This document shows, in pieces, positions 22,992 through 38,537 of a DNA stretch of 64,000 bases (its first letter is position 1; each line of letters begins with the position of its first letter). The notes under the pieces were generated by a model. That model made no database searches. It was not told the DNA's origin and saw only the letters and a list, made by a program, of their open reading frames with translations. The DNA is from Salvelinus alpinus (taxonomy: Eukaryota; Chordata; Actinopteri; Salmoniformes; Salmonidae). The stretch is from NCBI RefSeq assembly GCF_045679555.1, contig NC_092100.1:33605106-33669105 (forward strand), in the 5' to 3' direction. The position numbers and the translations under genes are program-made.

Positions 22992-23383
22992 TGATGTCAA
23001 TCAAAGAGGCACTGAGTTTGAAGGTAGGCCTTGAAATACATCCACAGGTACACCTCCAATTGACTCAAATGATGTCAATTAGCCTATCAGAAGCTTCTAA
23101 AGCCATGACCTAGTTTTCTAGGAATTTTCCAAGCTGTTTAAAGGCACAGTCAACTTAGTGCATGTATACTTCTGACCCACTGGAATTGTGATACAGTGAA
23201 TCAGAAGTGAAATAATCTGTCTGTAAACAATTGTTGGAAAAATTACTTGTGTCATGCACAAAGTAGATGTCCTAACCGACTTGCCAAAACTATAGTTTGT
23301 TAACAAGAAATTTGTGGAGTGGTTGAAAAATGTGTTTTAATGACTCCAACCTAAGTGTATGTAAACTTCCAACTTCAACTGTA

Positions 23384-25289
23384 CATGTAGTTCACTACTC
23401 CCCGACACTGGTGGTGCACATTTAAATTTCCCATCTTTTGCAGATTTTGATAAGACCTAATTTAATACTCGATTTTGCACAATAGAGAGAGAGAGAGTGT
23501 TAAGAGTGTTAAGAAAGAAAACAAAGAATGATTTAGTGAAAAGGAGAGAGAGACACACAGAGGGGGGAAACACAATTGACTTCCTCTGTCTTTACTCACA
23601 CCTGCAATAGGACGCGGTCTCCATAGCAACAAGACTTGGCAACATTGTGCAGAGCTGATATTTGAGGTTGTGATCTTTAACACCCCCTTTCTCTCCTTTT
23701 TACTGCAGTGTTACTTGGAAATGCAGTCTTTTTTCCATCTTCCCTGTCCTTGTGTTACCGTAACAAGACCACTTGGAAAGTTCACCATGTAAGGCTTCGA
23801 GAAGACAAGCTGGTCATAACTGAACAAATACAAGCATGTCCTTATAGAATGATTTATTGGGGTATAGGTTCCCATGCATCTTCAAGCCCCTGCTACCTAA
23901 GGTAAGGTAGCTGAGTTAACCCCCCCAAACAAAATAGCCAACAAAACAATATAAAAAGTATAGCTATAGTAAGACAAGAAAACATCTCCTGCATAAAATG
24001 TTTATGAAGTCCACATACAGTAGGATGTTTTAGAAGTTACTTAATCAGAGCCTGATGTGTTCTAATGGCTCCAGCAAAACATTTCAGACCACAAGGTTCA
24101 TGCAAACCCCACCAGGAAACCCCTATTTGTCGAAGCCTGTCACGTTGCTGGCCAAGTCAGCTGCATTTTATAGGAAGTGCAGCCTCATCATATGCGTTAA
24201 TAATGAGCCTGATGGCCACACAGCTTTCAGACTCAGCCATGGTCTACATGAGGTTGCCATCTAGTGGATATAAAAGAGGAGCAGAGCTATCCATCAGCAA
24301 AGTGGGTTCAAATTAATTTTCACACTTCCAATTTGTGCCATTTATTAGTGAAATCCGTAATGTGTAGATTCACATGTATCAATGTCACTACTCAACTGTG
24401 CACATCCTCATCATGCTAATGTATCCATTCGGTAAGAGGAATGGGGTAGGAGGGGGAAGTCTATCCTACACATTTTGGAGAGACAACCCCCAATCTGCTC
24501 TAATTTCACAGAGAATTCAATGGAGACTACTTATAACTGCTGGCAGCGATTGTCACTCAATATAACCACTAGTATATCAGATCCAGTGCACTAGCTTGTC
24601 CTAACAAGGGGTCAAAGAGCCACACTGTGTCTATGTGGTAGCTGTAATGTTATCCTGGGAGAGCCCTAAGGGTTAGTGGACCCCCTCCTCTCCCCTCACC
24701 TCCATCCAAACACAGTTATCAGTGGTCACTCTAACCTCAGGCTTGTGTCATAATGAGTCATTTGAGGTTGATGGTTTGTGACCAATAATTTGAGGATCTC
24801 TACTGGCACTGTGTCTGGTCTGTCTGTGTGCCTGTGACATTATCCTTTCCATCCATACACATCAGGCCATGGGGCACATACACCCCTTTTGGTGATATTT
24901 TGGTAATTTGGGGTTTGGAATACAATGCTGGTGATACATTTGTGAGCCTAACCTTCATTGATTGACAAAATAATGACACATAGATGCAGTGAGAAAGTAA
25001 CAATAGTCCATACTAATAAACAGAGCATTCTTCACCGTATGCATCCTATGTGTCAGGCAGTGTTTCCTCTGTCACTGAATGGAGGATAATAGCTACTGAA
25101 ATGCATAAGAAGTACATCTTTGTATACCATTAAAGCCAAGACTCTTTATTTTACCTTCACACCCAAGCCACAATTAGTGTCACAGAAAAACAAAAGGGTG
25201 CCATTTCACTCGCTCTCAAGCAATAAAACAGTGCACGTGTCACACACGCCATACATGCAGGGACACATATGTTGCATTGTGGGTAATAC
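23384..25289. other. Unassigned
   Basis: No gene supported. GA-rich runs lie at 23485-23496 and 23543-23560. The small open frame at 24055-24264 has no recognised family. Confidence 0.4.
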
Positions 25290-25410
25290 AGTATAATTAA
25301 CTGCCAAGCTGGAAATCAATAATGAATTAATCAAATCCTAATTTAAATGATTTACATGGGGATTGACAGACACAGTACAACCAGGAGTGGTAATGAGCGC
25401 CATTATTTCC
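25290..25410. promoter_or_regulatory. Candidate conserved non-coding element (speculative)
   Basis: AT-rich but complex unique-looking sequence with homeodomain-type cores (TAATTAACTG, ATGAATTAATC, CCTAATTTAAATG) and an NFI-like half-site, CTGCCAAGCTGG. No repeat identity was recognised. Only comparison with other fish genomes could show conservation. Confidence 0.2.
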
Positions 25411-29802
<4,392 letters not shown>

Positions 29803-29931
29803 CATTTCTAATTTTGGCATTTCTAATTTTGGCATTTCTTATTTTGGCATTTCTTATTTTGCCATTTCTTATTTTTCCATTTCTTATTTTGCCATTTCTA
29901 ATTTTGTCATTTCTTATTTCTATTATTTCTA
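29803..29931. repeat. 15-bp minisatellite, about 8 units
   Basis: Units close to CATTTCTTATTTTGG begin at 29803, 29818, 29833, 29848, 29863, 29878, 29893 and 29908, then decay. The unit is the reverse complement of the unit in the array at 30668-31004. Confidence 0.95.
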
Positions 29932-29932
29932 A

Positions 29933-30235
29933 AGCTGCAATATGTAGCTTTTTGGGCGACCCAACCAAATTAACATACAAATGTGAGTTATAGATCTTAA
30001 TTCTCACTGAAAGCAAGTATATTCTATGTGCACTATTTCTATGCTTCCTGTTCTTAAGTTTTGTTTTTGCTTCTTTTACTTTTGGTTTTGTACACCAGCT
30101 TCAAACAGCTGAAAATGCTATATTTTTGGTTATGGAAAATATGTTTTTCAGTGGTTTAGATTGTACAATGATTCTCTACACTATCCATTGTTTTGTCACA
30201 TAAACTGAAATTAGGCAAACTATTCGAATATACAT
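29933..30235 (+). mobile_element. Non-autonomous DNA element (salmonid MITE-like), truncated
   Basis: Starts AAAGCTGCAATATGTAGC and continues CTTTTTGGGCGACC, ACCAGCTTCAAACAGCTGAA and TTTGTCACATAAACTGAAAT, text familiar from a common salmonid non-coding repeat. The expected far end is not found; sequence departs after about 30220. Its left edge touches the 15-bp minisatellite. Confidence 0.6.
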
Positions 30236-30667
30236 ATTAAATATCACACTTCTGTCTACTTCAAGTGTAAAGCACTTAGATGTTCCCAATATGACTAATG
30301 TAAGAATGATCAATATAAAACAATTTGAACAAAAAATGTCATTGTTGATGGTAACCTCTGTGCAGGTATACAAGCACAGCCATCAAAGGCCCATATTTAT
30401 GTGTTAAGGGATTAAAATAATTATTTCTAGATGTGGTAGTACTGAATCCTACAGACAGATAAACCAAATAATCAAAATACCCATTGTGTTTGTAATTCAC
30501 TTTTAAACTAAAATGTAATGTTTTATTATGTGATGGTAATGACAACTGCAGGTGTTTTGAGAAAACTGAGTAAATCCATGTATTGTCATATACAATGGTC
30601 ACAACCAATACCAATTATGATTCCTGACAAAATTAGGAAAGTATTTCTGTTGAAAAAAGTTATTTTC
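30236..30667. other. Unassigned spacer between MITE and minisatellite
   Basis: No gene or recognised repeat. Confidence 0.4.
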
Positions 30668-31004
30668 AAAATAAGAAATGACAAAATAAGAAATGACAAA
30701 ATAAGAAATGACAAAATAAGAAATGACAAAATAAGAAATGGCATAATAAGAAATGACATAATAAGAAATGACATAATAAGAAATTACATAATAAGAAATG
30801 ACATAATAAGAAATGACAAAATAAGAAATGACATAATAGGAAATGACAAAATAAGAAATGACATAATAAGAAATGACATATTAAGAAATGACATAATAAG
30901 AAATGACAAAATAAGAAATGACATAATAAGAAATGACATAATAAGAAATGACAAAATAAGAAATGACATAATAAGAAATGACATAATAAGAAATGACATA
31001 ATAA
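30668..31004. repeat. 15-bp minisatellite, about 22 units
   Basis: Units close to AAAATAAGAAATGAC, with a second variant ATAATAAGAAATGAC interspersed. It is in opposite orientation to the array at 29803-29931. The frames stay open (KIRND/IIRND) only because the unit is five codons long. Confidence 0.96.
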
Positions 31005-31005
31005 T

Positions 31006-31055
31006 GGCGCCGGAGGGGATGGCTGCCATTTTGCGGGCTCCTAACCAACTGAAAT
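31006..31055 (+). mobile_element. LINE 5'-end fragment
   Basis: GGATGGCTGCCATTTTGCGG and GGCTCCTAACCAACTG match the 5' end of the LINE at 21475-21507 in the opposite orientation. It abuts the (AAATC)n tail of the next LINE. Confidence 0.65.
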
Positions 31056-31056
31056 A

Positions 31057-33420
31057 CAAATCAAATCAAATTGTATTTTTCACACGCGCCGAACACAACC
31101 TTACCGTGAAATGCTTACTTACAAGCCCTTTATCAACAATTCAGTTCAAGAAATAGTGTTAAGAAAATATTTACTAAATAAACTAAAGTGAAAATAAATA
31201 AATAACGTAAAAAAGTAACACAAGAAAATTACATAACAATAACGAGGCTGTATACAGGGTGTACCGGTACCGAGTCAATGTGCAGGGTTACAGCTTAGTT
31301 GAGGTAAATTGTAAAGTGACAATGCATGGATAATAAACAGCGAGTAGCAGCAGAGATGGGGGTCAGTGGGGGTCAATGTAAATATTTCGGGTGGATTAAT
31401 TGTTCAGAAGTCTTATGGCTTGAGTGTAGCAACTGTAAAGGAGCTCTATGGTCCTAGACTTGGCGCTCCGGGTACCGCTTGCCGTGCGATAGTAGAGAGA
31501 ACAGTCTATGACTTCGGTGACTGAGTCTTTGACAATTTTTTAGGCCTTGCACTGACACCACCTAGTATATAGGTCCTCTATGTCAGGAAGGTTGGCCCCA
31601 GTGATGTACTGGACCGTACGCACTACCCTCTGTAGCGCCTTACGGTCAGATGCCGAGCAGTTACCATACCAGGCGGTGATGAACCTAGTCAGGATGCTCT
31701 CGATGGTGCAGCTGTATAATGTTTTGAAGATCTGGGGGACCATGCCAAATCTTTTCAGTCTCCTGAGGGGGAAAAGGTGTTGTCGTGCCATCTTCACAAC
31801 TGTCTTGGTGTGTTTGGACCATGATAGTTCAACTTCACCCCCGTCGATGTTAATGGGGGCCTGTTCGGCCCTCCTTTTCCTACAGTCCACGATCAGCTCC
31901 TTTGTCTTGCACTGCCAGGTCTCTTACCTCCTCCCTATAGGCTGTCTCATCATTGTATGTGATCAGGCCTACCACTGTTGTGTCGTCAGAAAACTTAATG
32001 ATGGTGTTGGAGTTGTGCTTGGTTCCATCAGGAAGTCCAGGATCCAGTTGTAGAGTGAGGTGTTTAGTCCCAGGCTCCTTAGCTTAGTGATGAGCTTTGT
32101 GAGCACTATGGTGTTGAATGCTGAGCTGTAGTCAATGAACAACATTCTCACATAGGTATTCCTTTTGTCCAGCTGGGAAAGGGCAGTGTGGAGTGCGATT
32201 GAGATTGCGTCATCTGTGAATCTGTTGGGGCAGTATGTGAATTGGAGTGGGTCTATGGTTTCCGGCATGATGGTGTTGATGTGAGCCATAACCAGCCTTT
32301 CAAAGCACTTCATGGCTACCGACATGAGTGCTACGGGGTGGTAATCATTTAGGCAGGTTACCTTCGCTTTCTTTGGCACAGGGACTATGGTGGTCTGTTT
32401 GAAACATGTAGGTATTACAGACTCGATCAGGGAGAGGTTGAAAATGTCAGTGAAAACACTTGACAGTTGGTTCGCGCATGCTTTGAGCAGACGTCCTGGT
32501 AATCTGTCTGGCCCTGCGGTTTTGTGATTGTTGACCTGTTTCAAGGTCTTGCTCACATCGGCTATGGAGAGTGTGATCATCCAGAAGAGCTCTCATGCAT
32601 GCTTCAGTGTTGCTTGCCTCGAAACTGGTATAAAAGGCATTTAGCTCGTCTGGTAGGCTCGCATCACTGGGCAGCTCGCGGCTGGGTTTCCCTTTTTAGT
32701 CCGTAGTATTCAAAGAGCATCCAAAGAGCGTCAGAGCCGGTGTAGTAGGATTCAATTTTAGTTCTGTATTGACGCTTTGCCTCTTTGATGGTTCGTCTGA
32801 GGGCATAGTGGGATTTCTTATAAGTATCCGGATTAGTGTCCCGCTCCTTGAAGGCGGCAGCTCTAGCCTTTAGCTCGGTGTGGATGTTGCCTGTAATCAA
32901 TGGCTTCTGGTTGGCAAATGTACATACGGTCACTGTGGGGACGATATCGTCGATGCACTTGTTGATGAAGCTGGTGACTGAGGTTGTATACTTCTCAATG
33001 ACATTGGATGAATCCCGGAGCATATTCTAGTATGTGCTAGCATAACAGTCCTGTAGCGTAGCATCCGCATCATCTGACCGCTTCCGTATTGAGCGAGTCA
33101 CTGGTACTTCCTGTTTTAGTTTTAGTTTCCAAATTGAGGGCGAGGGAGAGCTTTGTATGCGTCTCCATGTGTGGAGTAAAGGTGGTCTAGAGTTTATTTG
33201 GTTACACGTGAGATGCTGGTAGAAATGAGGTTAAACAGATTTAAGTTTGCCTGCATTAAAGTACCCGGCCACTAGGAGCGTTGCTTCTGGATGAGCATTT
33301 TCTTGTTTGCTCATGGCCTTATACAGCTCGTTGAGTGTCGTCTTATTGGCAGTATCGGTTTGTGGTAGTAAATAGATGGCTACAAATAATATAGATGAGA
33401 ACTCTCTTGGTAGATAGTGC
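31057..33420 (-). mobile_element. LINE (RSg-1/L2-like), rearranged copy
   Basis: The tail at 31059-31075 (AAATCAAATCAAATTG) is followed by the 3' UTR (CACACGCGCCGAACAC, GTGAAATGCTTACTTACAAG). RT remnants run to about 33020 and an endonuclease remnant lies at 33231-33420. It ends abruptly against a Tc1 fragment at about 33420. About 2.4 kb long with internal deletions. Confidence 0.87.
31540..33023 (-). pseudogene. LINE reverse transcriptase remnant
   Basis: In minus-strand order: [36 protein letters not shown] text followed by [53 protein letters not shown] (first catalytic Asp region), [11 protein letters not shown], then a jump losing the FADD region, then HLFPLRRLKRFGMVPQIF and ALQRVVRTVQYITGANLP. 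Several frame changes; not functional. Confidence 0.87.
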
Positions 33421-33642
33421 GGCTGCTCGGCCATGGAAACCCATTTCATGAAGCTCCCTACGAACAGTTCTTGTGCTGATGTTGCTTTCAGAGGCAATTT
33501 GGAACTCGGTAGTGAAGTGTTGCAACTGAGGACAGACAGTTGTATACGCTAAGCACTTTAGCACTCGGCGGTCCCATTCTTTGAGCTTGTGTGGCCTACC
33601 ACTTTTTTTGGCTGAGCCATTATTGCTCCTAGACGTTTCCAC
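33421..33642 (-). pseudogene. Tc1 transposase fragment
   Basis: The minus-strand frame gives SGRPHKLKEWDRRVLKCL and STRTVRRELHEMGFHGRAA, the GRPR-like hinge and second helix-turn-helix of Tc1 transposases. An N-terminal part with CHLSSKSVCEM-like text precedes it in other frames. The catalytic domain is absent, replaced by LINE sequence. Confidence 0.82.
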
Positions 33643-33905
33643 TGCAGAATAAGAGCTTTTAAAGTTGACCGGGGCAGCTCTAGCAGGGCAGACATTTCAC
33701 AAACTGACTTACTGGAAAGGTGGCATCTTATGAAGGTGCAACGTTGAAAGTCACTGAGCTCTTTAGTATGGCTATTCTACTGCCAATGTTTGTCTATGGA
33801 GATTGCATGGCTGTGTGCTCAATTTTATACACATGTCAGCAACGGGTGTGGTTGAAATAGCCAAATCCACTAATTTGAAGGGGTGTCCACATACTTTTGT
33901 ATATA
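33421..33905 (-). mobile_element. Tc1-like transposon, 5' half
   Basis: The right end near 33875-33905 reads, on the minus strand, ACACTATATATACAAAAGTA, a Tc1-type terminal repeat, followed inward by transposase N-terminal coding sequence. The left edge joins directly to the truncated LINE at about 33420; the 3' half and second terminal repeat are missing. Confidence 0.8.
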
Positions 33906-36482
33906 TAGTGTATTTATGGCTAATGCACATATTTTTTTTTATATAGCTTTCCTTTATTTGACTCATTTTCTAACCAGGTGCATTAAATATTTTCAAATGA
34001 TCAACATTTTTCTTGTTGAAATACATAGCAGAAGATCAAAAGTCAGGGTGTGGAACAATTGCATTCGCGTTGCAAAACAGTGAAAAATAGAAATAAAATG
34101 CTTTTGAAAATGACCCAAAAAACATATATAAATAATAAATAAATAGGTGTTAGCTTATTTTAGTGCCAACTTAATATCTTAAATCTACCCCCGGAACACA
34201 AAGAAATCCAGTATTTGCAAAATCGCCCTACATATTGAATAACGTTACAACATTGAAATGTGCAGGTGAGACCTTACACGTTCAGCTTGCTTTCTCTAGT
34301 GAGGCAGAGGGGAGGGAAAGTTGACAGGTATGTGTGTACTGGAATGCACAGCTGAGCCACACCTGTGGGAACCTTCTCTAGCCATTCTTGGGGACCTGGC
34401 CAATCCCCTTTTACCCTATTGGCCAATCTCCCAGTGACAGACAAAGGAAAGATCAGTGACTGTGCAGATATATTGAGGCCTGACTGAGAACCAATAGGAG
34501 ACAAGGATTAAGGTGGGGCCATAGTGTAATAAAACTCTTCACTGAGGTGTGTCCTCAAAGTTACTTTGCCTTTGGGATGTGGATGAGTACTTAATGGATA
34601 CTTCCATGACTGGTCAAGACCACAAATGAAAGGTATTCCTTTTATCAAACAGACTGACTACTAATAGAGATGATTGCCTTTTGGAGAATTGTCGATGGTG
34701 AATCTCTGGTGAATGACGACTTCACTCTATCTACTTCTACTTTCCAGCTGTTTGTCAGGGCTGGCTAGATATCCCGGACCTGACCTGAATGGCCACCACA
34801 GTAAAGGTGATGTATAGACAGAGAGTGGGAAAACTGAGCGTGTAAGACATCCAAAGAGGTTAGCTATGAGGTCAGATGTGTTTTGGGTTGGATTTTGGAT
34901 GTGTTCTCAGTACAGTAGCTTCCTGCTTTTCAAAATGTGTTGTAAGAGTGTAATATTGTCGACCACATCTCCTTATCACTTTTCCAGCCCAGCTATCCAT
35001 TCTGTATTCGTTGGACGGAGAACTGATAAGGGCATGTGTCTGACACTTTCCGCCAATAATAGAGAGAGCTGTACATAAAATGGTACTACAAAGAAAAACT
35101 CTCCTGTCCAGCAGCAGCATTACCACCTGTATCCTTAACAGGGTCATTTGGGTAACTGGAGTTATATCTACTCCAGTCTCAATATGTTACAACCTATTCA
35201 TAACACTTGTTTGCTTCTTTTTCACAGAAAACTTTTTGAATTTTTTCTCAGAAAACCCATGGAATCAATCCTCTGAATGCATGTATTTTTTGTATCCCTT
35301 CAGGTTGCTATTGTTTGCAAAACATTTGGTGACTCATACTAGCATTCATAGCAACTTCATTCTATATAGAGGTCAATCTTCTATTATTATGTATGAGCAA
35401 TGATTATATGATCACATATGAATTGTATGCTTTACAAAAACACAATAGCAATCCAAATCCTCCAGCCACACAAATGACTAAGATTTGCTTGGATAAACAT
35501 GATTTCCTTTAGTGAGTAAATGTGGCTAATTTGCTCATTCAAAAAACAGATTGTGCATCTGTTTGATATTCTGATGTAATTCAGAAGACTGAATTCAACC
35601 TGGTGAATACAGGCAGGACCCAGAGTAGAGCCCCTCTACACAGCAACAGGTTGGAGACAACATGGGCCACTAATTAAACATTCACTGCATGAGTTGACTG
35701 CCTACTACAGACTGTACTGAGCTGGAGATGGGTCCTGTGAGAGAGAGCATTCCTGAAACTGTGGTGGCAGACATAATTACAGAGCAGTAGCACTCAGACA
35801 GTCAGGTTTGGCCAACATTTAAGGCCCCAGGGCAAAATCCAAAGCACACTTCAAATCATGGTGTCTAGTATATTGATGTAATATTTAAATGATGTATGAG
35901 CGTCATGATGACCAAACTCATTAATAAAAGATGAGATGTTATGTTGTTTTCAGGTAAACAAGTAGAAAACGTGAGATATACTGACGACAATTATGATGAA
36001 AATAAAAAGCTAATTGCTGTTTTTGTTGACTCCTTATCTCTGTGTGAACTAGTAAACGCATCACATGTTGACTGAATATGGCTAAACAGAATATCTGTTT
36101 TTAAAATGGACTATCATTTGGTATTACTAATTACTAAAACAATTTTTAATTTAAAATAGATATATATATATTTCACAGTTATGCATTTTATATTTTCACC
36201 TCTGAATTTCTTGAAGCTGTAATAGTTACAGTATCAATATGTCAATATCAAGGCTGAACAAGTATGCAGACACTATTGATACTTCATAAATAGATTTAGT
36301 GTGACATAAGAGCCATGAGATGTTTAGTCAAGGTAGTCTGTGTTGTCAGTACTAGACTGCAGCTACGTCTTTAAACACAAGAGGGTATTGTTCCACAACC
36401 TATAGATTTTCCTTTCCTCATTTTCACCGGGTGTCAAATAGGTATAGTACAAAGTAATGCATATGCAGAACATCAATAATGT
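33906..36482. other. Unassigned
   Basis: No gene supported. A CCAAT-box cluster at 34400-34495 is listed separately. The rest is AT-rich with no recognised repeat. Confidence 0.4.
34397..34498. promoter_or_regulatory. CCAAT-box cluster (speculative NF-Y sites)
   Basis: CCAAT occurs at 34400-34404, within the palindrome ATTGGCCAAT at 34418-34427, and at 34491-34495, with AGATATATTGAGG between. NF-Y binds CCAAT. No downstream coding exon is visible, so a promoter role is only a possibility. Confidence 0.2.
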
Positions 36483-36715
36483 ATTGCAGGTAGCCTAGTG
36501 GTTAGAGCGTTGGGCCAGTAACTGAAAGGTTGCTAGATTGAATCCCTGAAATGAGAGATTGCAAGTTCAAATCCCCGAGTTGACAAGGTAAAAATCTGTC
36601 GTTCTGCCCCTAAACAAGGCAGTTAACCCACTGTACCTAGGCCGTCATTGTAAATAAGAATTTCTTCTTAACTGACTTGCCTAGTTAAATAAGGCAAACA
36701 TTTAAATAAATAATA
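36483..36715 (+). mobile_element. tRNA-derived SINE, HpaI type
   Basis: The head, GCAGGTAGCCTAGTGGTTAG and AGCGTTGGGCCAGTAACTGA, contains a box A-like TAGCCTAGTGG and a box B-like GGTTGCTAGATTGAATCCC with a second copy (GTTCAAATCCCC). The body, GGTAAAAATCTGTCGTTCTG and AAGGCAGTTAACCCACTG, and tail, TTCTTAACTGACTTGCCTAG, are those of the salmonid HpaI SINE. It ends in AAATAAATAATAA. Confidence 0.9.
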
Positions 36716-36935
36716 ATAATCATACAAAATATAAATAATACATTTACTATGAAAATGTTAAGAAGAATGAATGCAATCATTTTAGATTAGCAATATGTAA
36801 CATGATTATCAAGCACCTCAAACACACAAGGTCAGTCAATGTTGTCACTAGGTGGACAGCTTTTTAGAAATACACAATTTTACTTCAAGCACTGTCAGTT
36901 GTCAAGTGAAGGGCTCTTTCTTTCTTTCTTCAAAT
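36716..36935. other. Unassigned
   Basis: Short gap between SINE and LINE; a TTTCTTTCTTTC tract lies near 36920. Confidence 0.4.
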
Positions 36936-37965
36936 CAAATCAAATTGTATTTGTCACATTTTCACCTTACCGTGAAATGGTTACAAGCCCTTAACCAACA
37001 ATGCAGTTCAAGAAATAGAGTTAATAAAAAATGTACTAAATAAATTAAAGTAAAAGGGGGGGGGTTATTGTAAATAGTCCGGGTGGTCATTTGATAAGTT
37101 GTTCAGCAGTCGTATTGCTTGGGAGTAGAAGCTGTTAAGGAGCCTTTTGGTCCTAGACGATGCTCCGGTACCGCTTGCCGTGCGGTAGCAGAGAGAACAG
37201 TCTATGACTTTGGGCCTTCCTCTGTCACCGCCTAGGATATAGGTCCTGGATGGCAGGAAGCTTGGCCCCAGTGACGTACTTGGCTGTACGCACTACCCTC
37301 TGAAGCTGCTTACGGTCAGATGCACAGCAGTTGCCATACCAGGCGGTGATGCAACCGGTCAGGATGCTCTCGATGGTGCAGCTGTAGAACGTTTTGAGGA
37401 TCTGGGGACCCATACCAAATATTTTCAGTCTCCTGAGGGGGAAAAGGTGTTGTCTTGCACTCTTCACAACTGTCTTGGTGTGTTAGGACCATGGTAGTTT
37501 GTTGGTGATGTGGACACCAAGTAACTTGAAACTCTCGACGCGCTCCACTTCAGGTCCATCGATGTTAATGGGGGCCTGCTCAGCCCTCCTTTTCCTATAG
37601 TCCACGATCAGCTCCTTTGTCTTACTCATATTGAGAGAGAGGTTGTTGTCCTGGCACCACACTGCCACGTCTCTGACCTCCTCCCTATAGGACGGTATGC
37701 AAATTGGAGTGTGTCTAGCGTTTCTGGCATGATGGTATTGATGTGAGCCATGATCAGCCTTTCAATGCACTTCATGGCTACCGACGTGAGTGCTATGGGG
37801 GGTAATAATTCAGGCAGGTTACCTTCACTTTCTTGGTCACAGGGACTATGGTGGTCTGTTTGAAACATGTAGGTATTACAGACCCAGCCAGGGAGAGGTT
37901 GAAAATGTCAGTGAAAACACTTGCCAGTTGGTCTGTGCATGCTTTGAGTACCTATGCCCTTGCTG
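36936..37965 (-). mobile_element. LINE (RSg-1/L2-like), 5'-truncated and internally deleted
   Basis: The tail CAAATCAAATCAAATTG at about 36930-36946 is followed by 3' UTR text. The minus-strand coding remnant reads ARQHLFPLRRLKIFGMGPQI, MAVWCQDNNLSLNMSKTKEL and [18 protein letters not shown], then jumps to RT finger text ([20 protein letters not shown]). The catalytic Asp region lies in the deleted part. The copy stops at about 37965. Confidence 0.85.
37225..37868 (-). pseudogene. LINE reverse transcriptase C-terminal remnant
   Basis: Three short frames in one orientation: thumb and C-terminal motifs (LQRVVRTAKYVTGAKLPAI, VESFKLLGVHITNKLPWS) and an upstream finger fragment with VAMKCIERLIMAHINTI. 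Frame changes occur near 37480 and 37670. The YADD-type box is absent. It would have been the RNA-copying domain of the LINE protein. Confidence 0.82.
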
Positions 37966-38039
37966 ATTTCTTTCTTTGAGGGCCGTGTATCAGAATTAAG
38001 TTACATAAGCCATACATCAGGACACATGCAGACAGTTAT

Positions 38040-38330
38040 ATACACAAACCGGTGCGCCTGGAACCTACTATCATACCCCGTTTAAAGGCACTTAAATCTT
38101 TTGTGTTGCCCATTCACCCTCTGAATGGCACACATACACAATCCATGTCTCAATTGTCTTAAGGCTTAAAAATCTTACTTTAACCTGTTGTCTCTCCTTC
38201 ATCTATATGGATTGAAGTGTATTTAACAGGTGACATCAATAAGGGATCATAGCTTTTACCTGGATTCACCTGGTCAGTCTATGTCATGGAAAGAGCAGGT
38301 GTCCTTAATACTTTGTATATCCCACTGATT
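38040..38330. mobile_element. Non-autonomous DNA transposon fragment (second copy of the 14.5-kb family)
   Basis: CATACCCCGTTTAAAGGCAC, ATGGCACACATACACAATCC, GGATTGAAGTGTATTTAACA and CATGGAAAGAGCAGGTGTCC match 14755-15000 of the near-full-length copy. The left third is missing, and the right terminus has decayed (TTAATACTTTGTATATCCCA). Confidence 0.8.
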
Positions 38331-38407
38331 ACATTTTGTTTTTTAAACATGACTGTCTTCAGCGAAGAAAGGGAAACTCCTTTTCAACTGCATGGTCTTA
38401 TATAACA

Positions 38408-38535
38408 TTATAAACTGGGTGGTTCGAGCCCTGAATGCTGATTGGCTGACAGTCGTGGTATATCAGACCGTATACCATGGGTATGACAAAACAATTCTTA
38501 CTACTGCTCTAATTACATTTGTAACCAGTTTATAA
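38408..38535. mobile_element. Palindromic MITE with 11-bp perfect ends
   Basis: Left end TTATAAACTGG (38408-38418) is an exact inverted match of the right end CCAGTTTATAA (38525-38535). Between them lie CTGAATGCTGATTGGCTGAC and an inner pair, GTGGTATATCAGACC/GTATACCATGGG. No coding capacity. A diverged relative may lie at 12246-12320. Confidence 0.8.
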
Positions 38536-38537
38536 TA

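Larger units (their letters stand above)
21755..23381 (-). mobile_element. Tc1/mariner transposon of the Sleeping Beauty lineage
   Basis: TA dinucleotides flank it (21753-21754 and 23382-23383). The left end, CAATTGAGGTCGGAAGTTTA, and right end, TAAACTTCCAACTTCAACTG, are inverted copies. Each arm carries a second inner direct repeat (GGGTCAGAAGTTTACATATA near 22045; its complement TATACTTCTGACCCACTGG near 23165), the IR/DR arrangement of this lineage. Length 1627 bp is close to the usual 1.6 kb. The transposase is broken. Confidence 0.95.

Noticed and set aside
30518..31156. 212-codon KIRND/IIRND repeat frame
   Set aside because: A 15-bp minisatellite equals five codons, so the frame stays open by periodicity.
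34866..35403. Short open frames with hydrophobic stretches
   Set aside because: No family, no splice or polyadenylation context, and AT-rich composition; compatible with chance.
36490..36590. tRNA gene
   Set aside because: Head of an HpaI-type SINE; diverged and followed by the SINE body.
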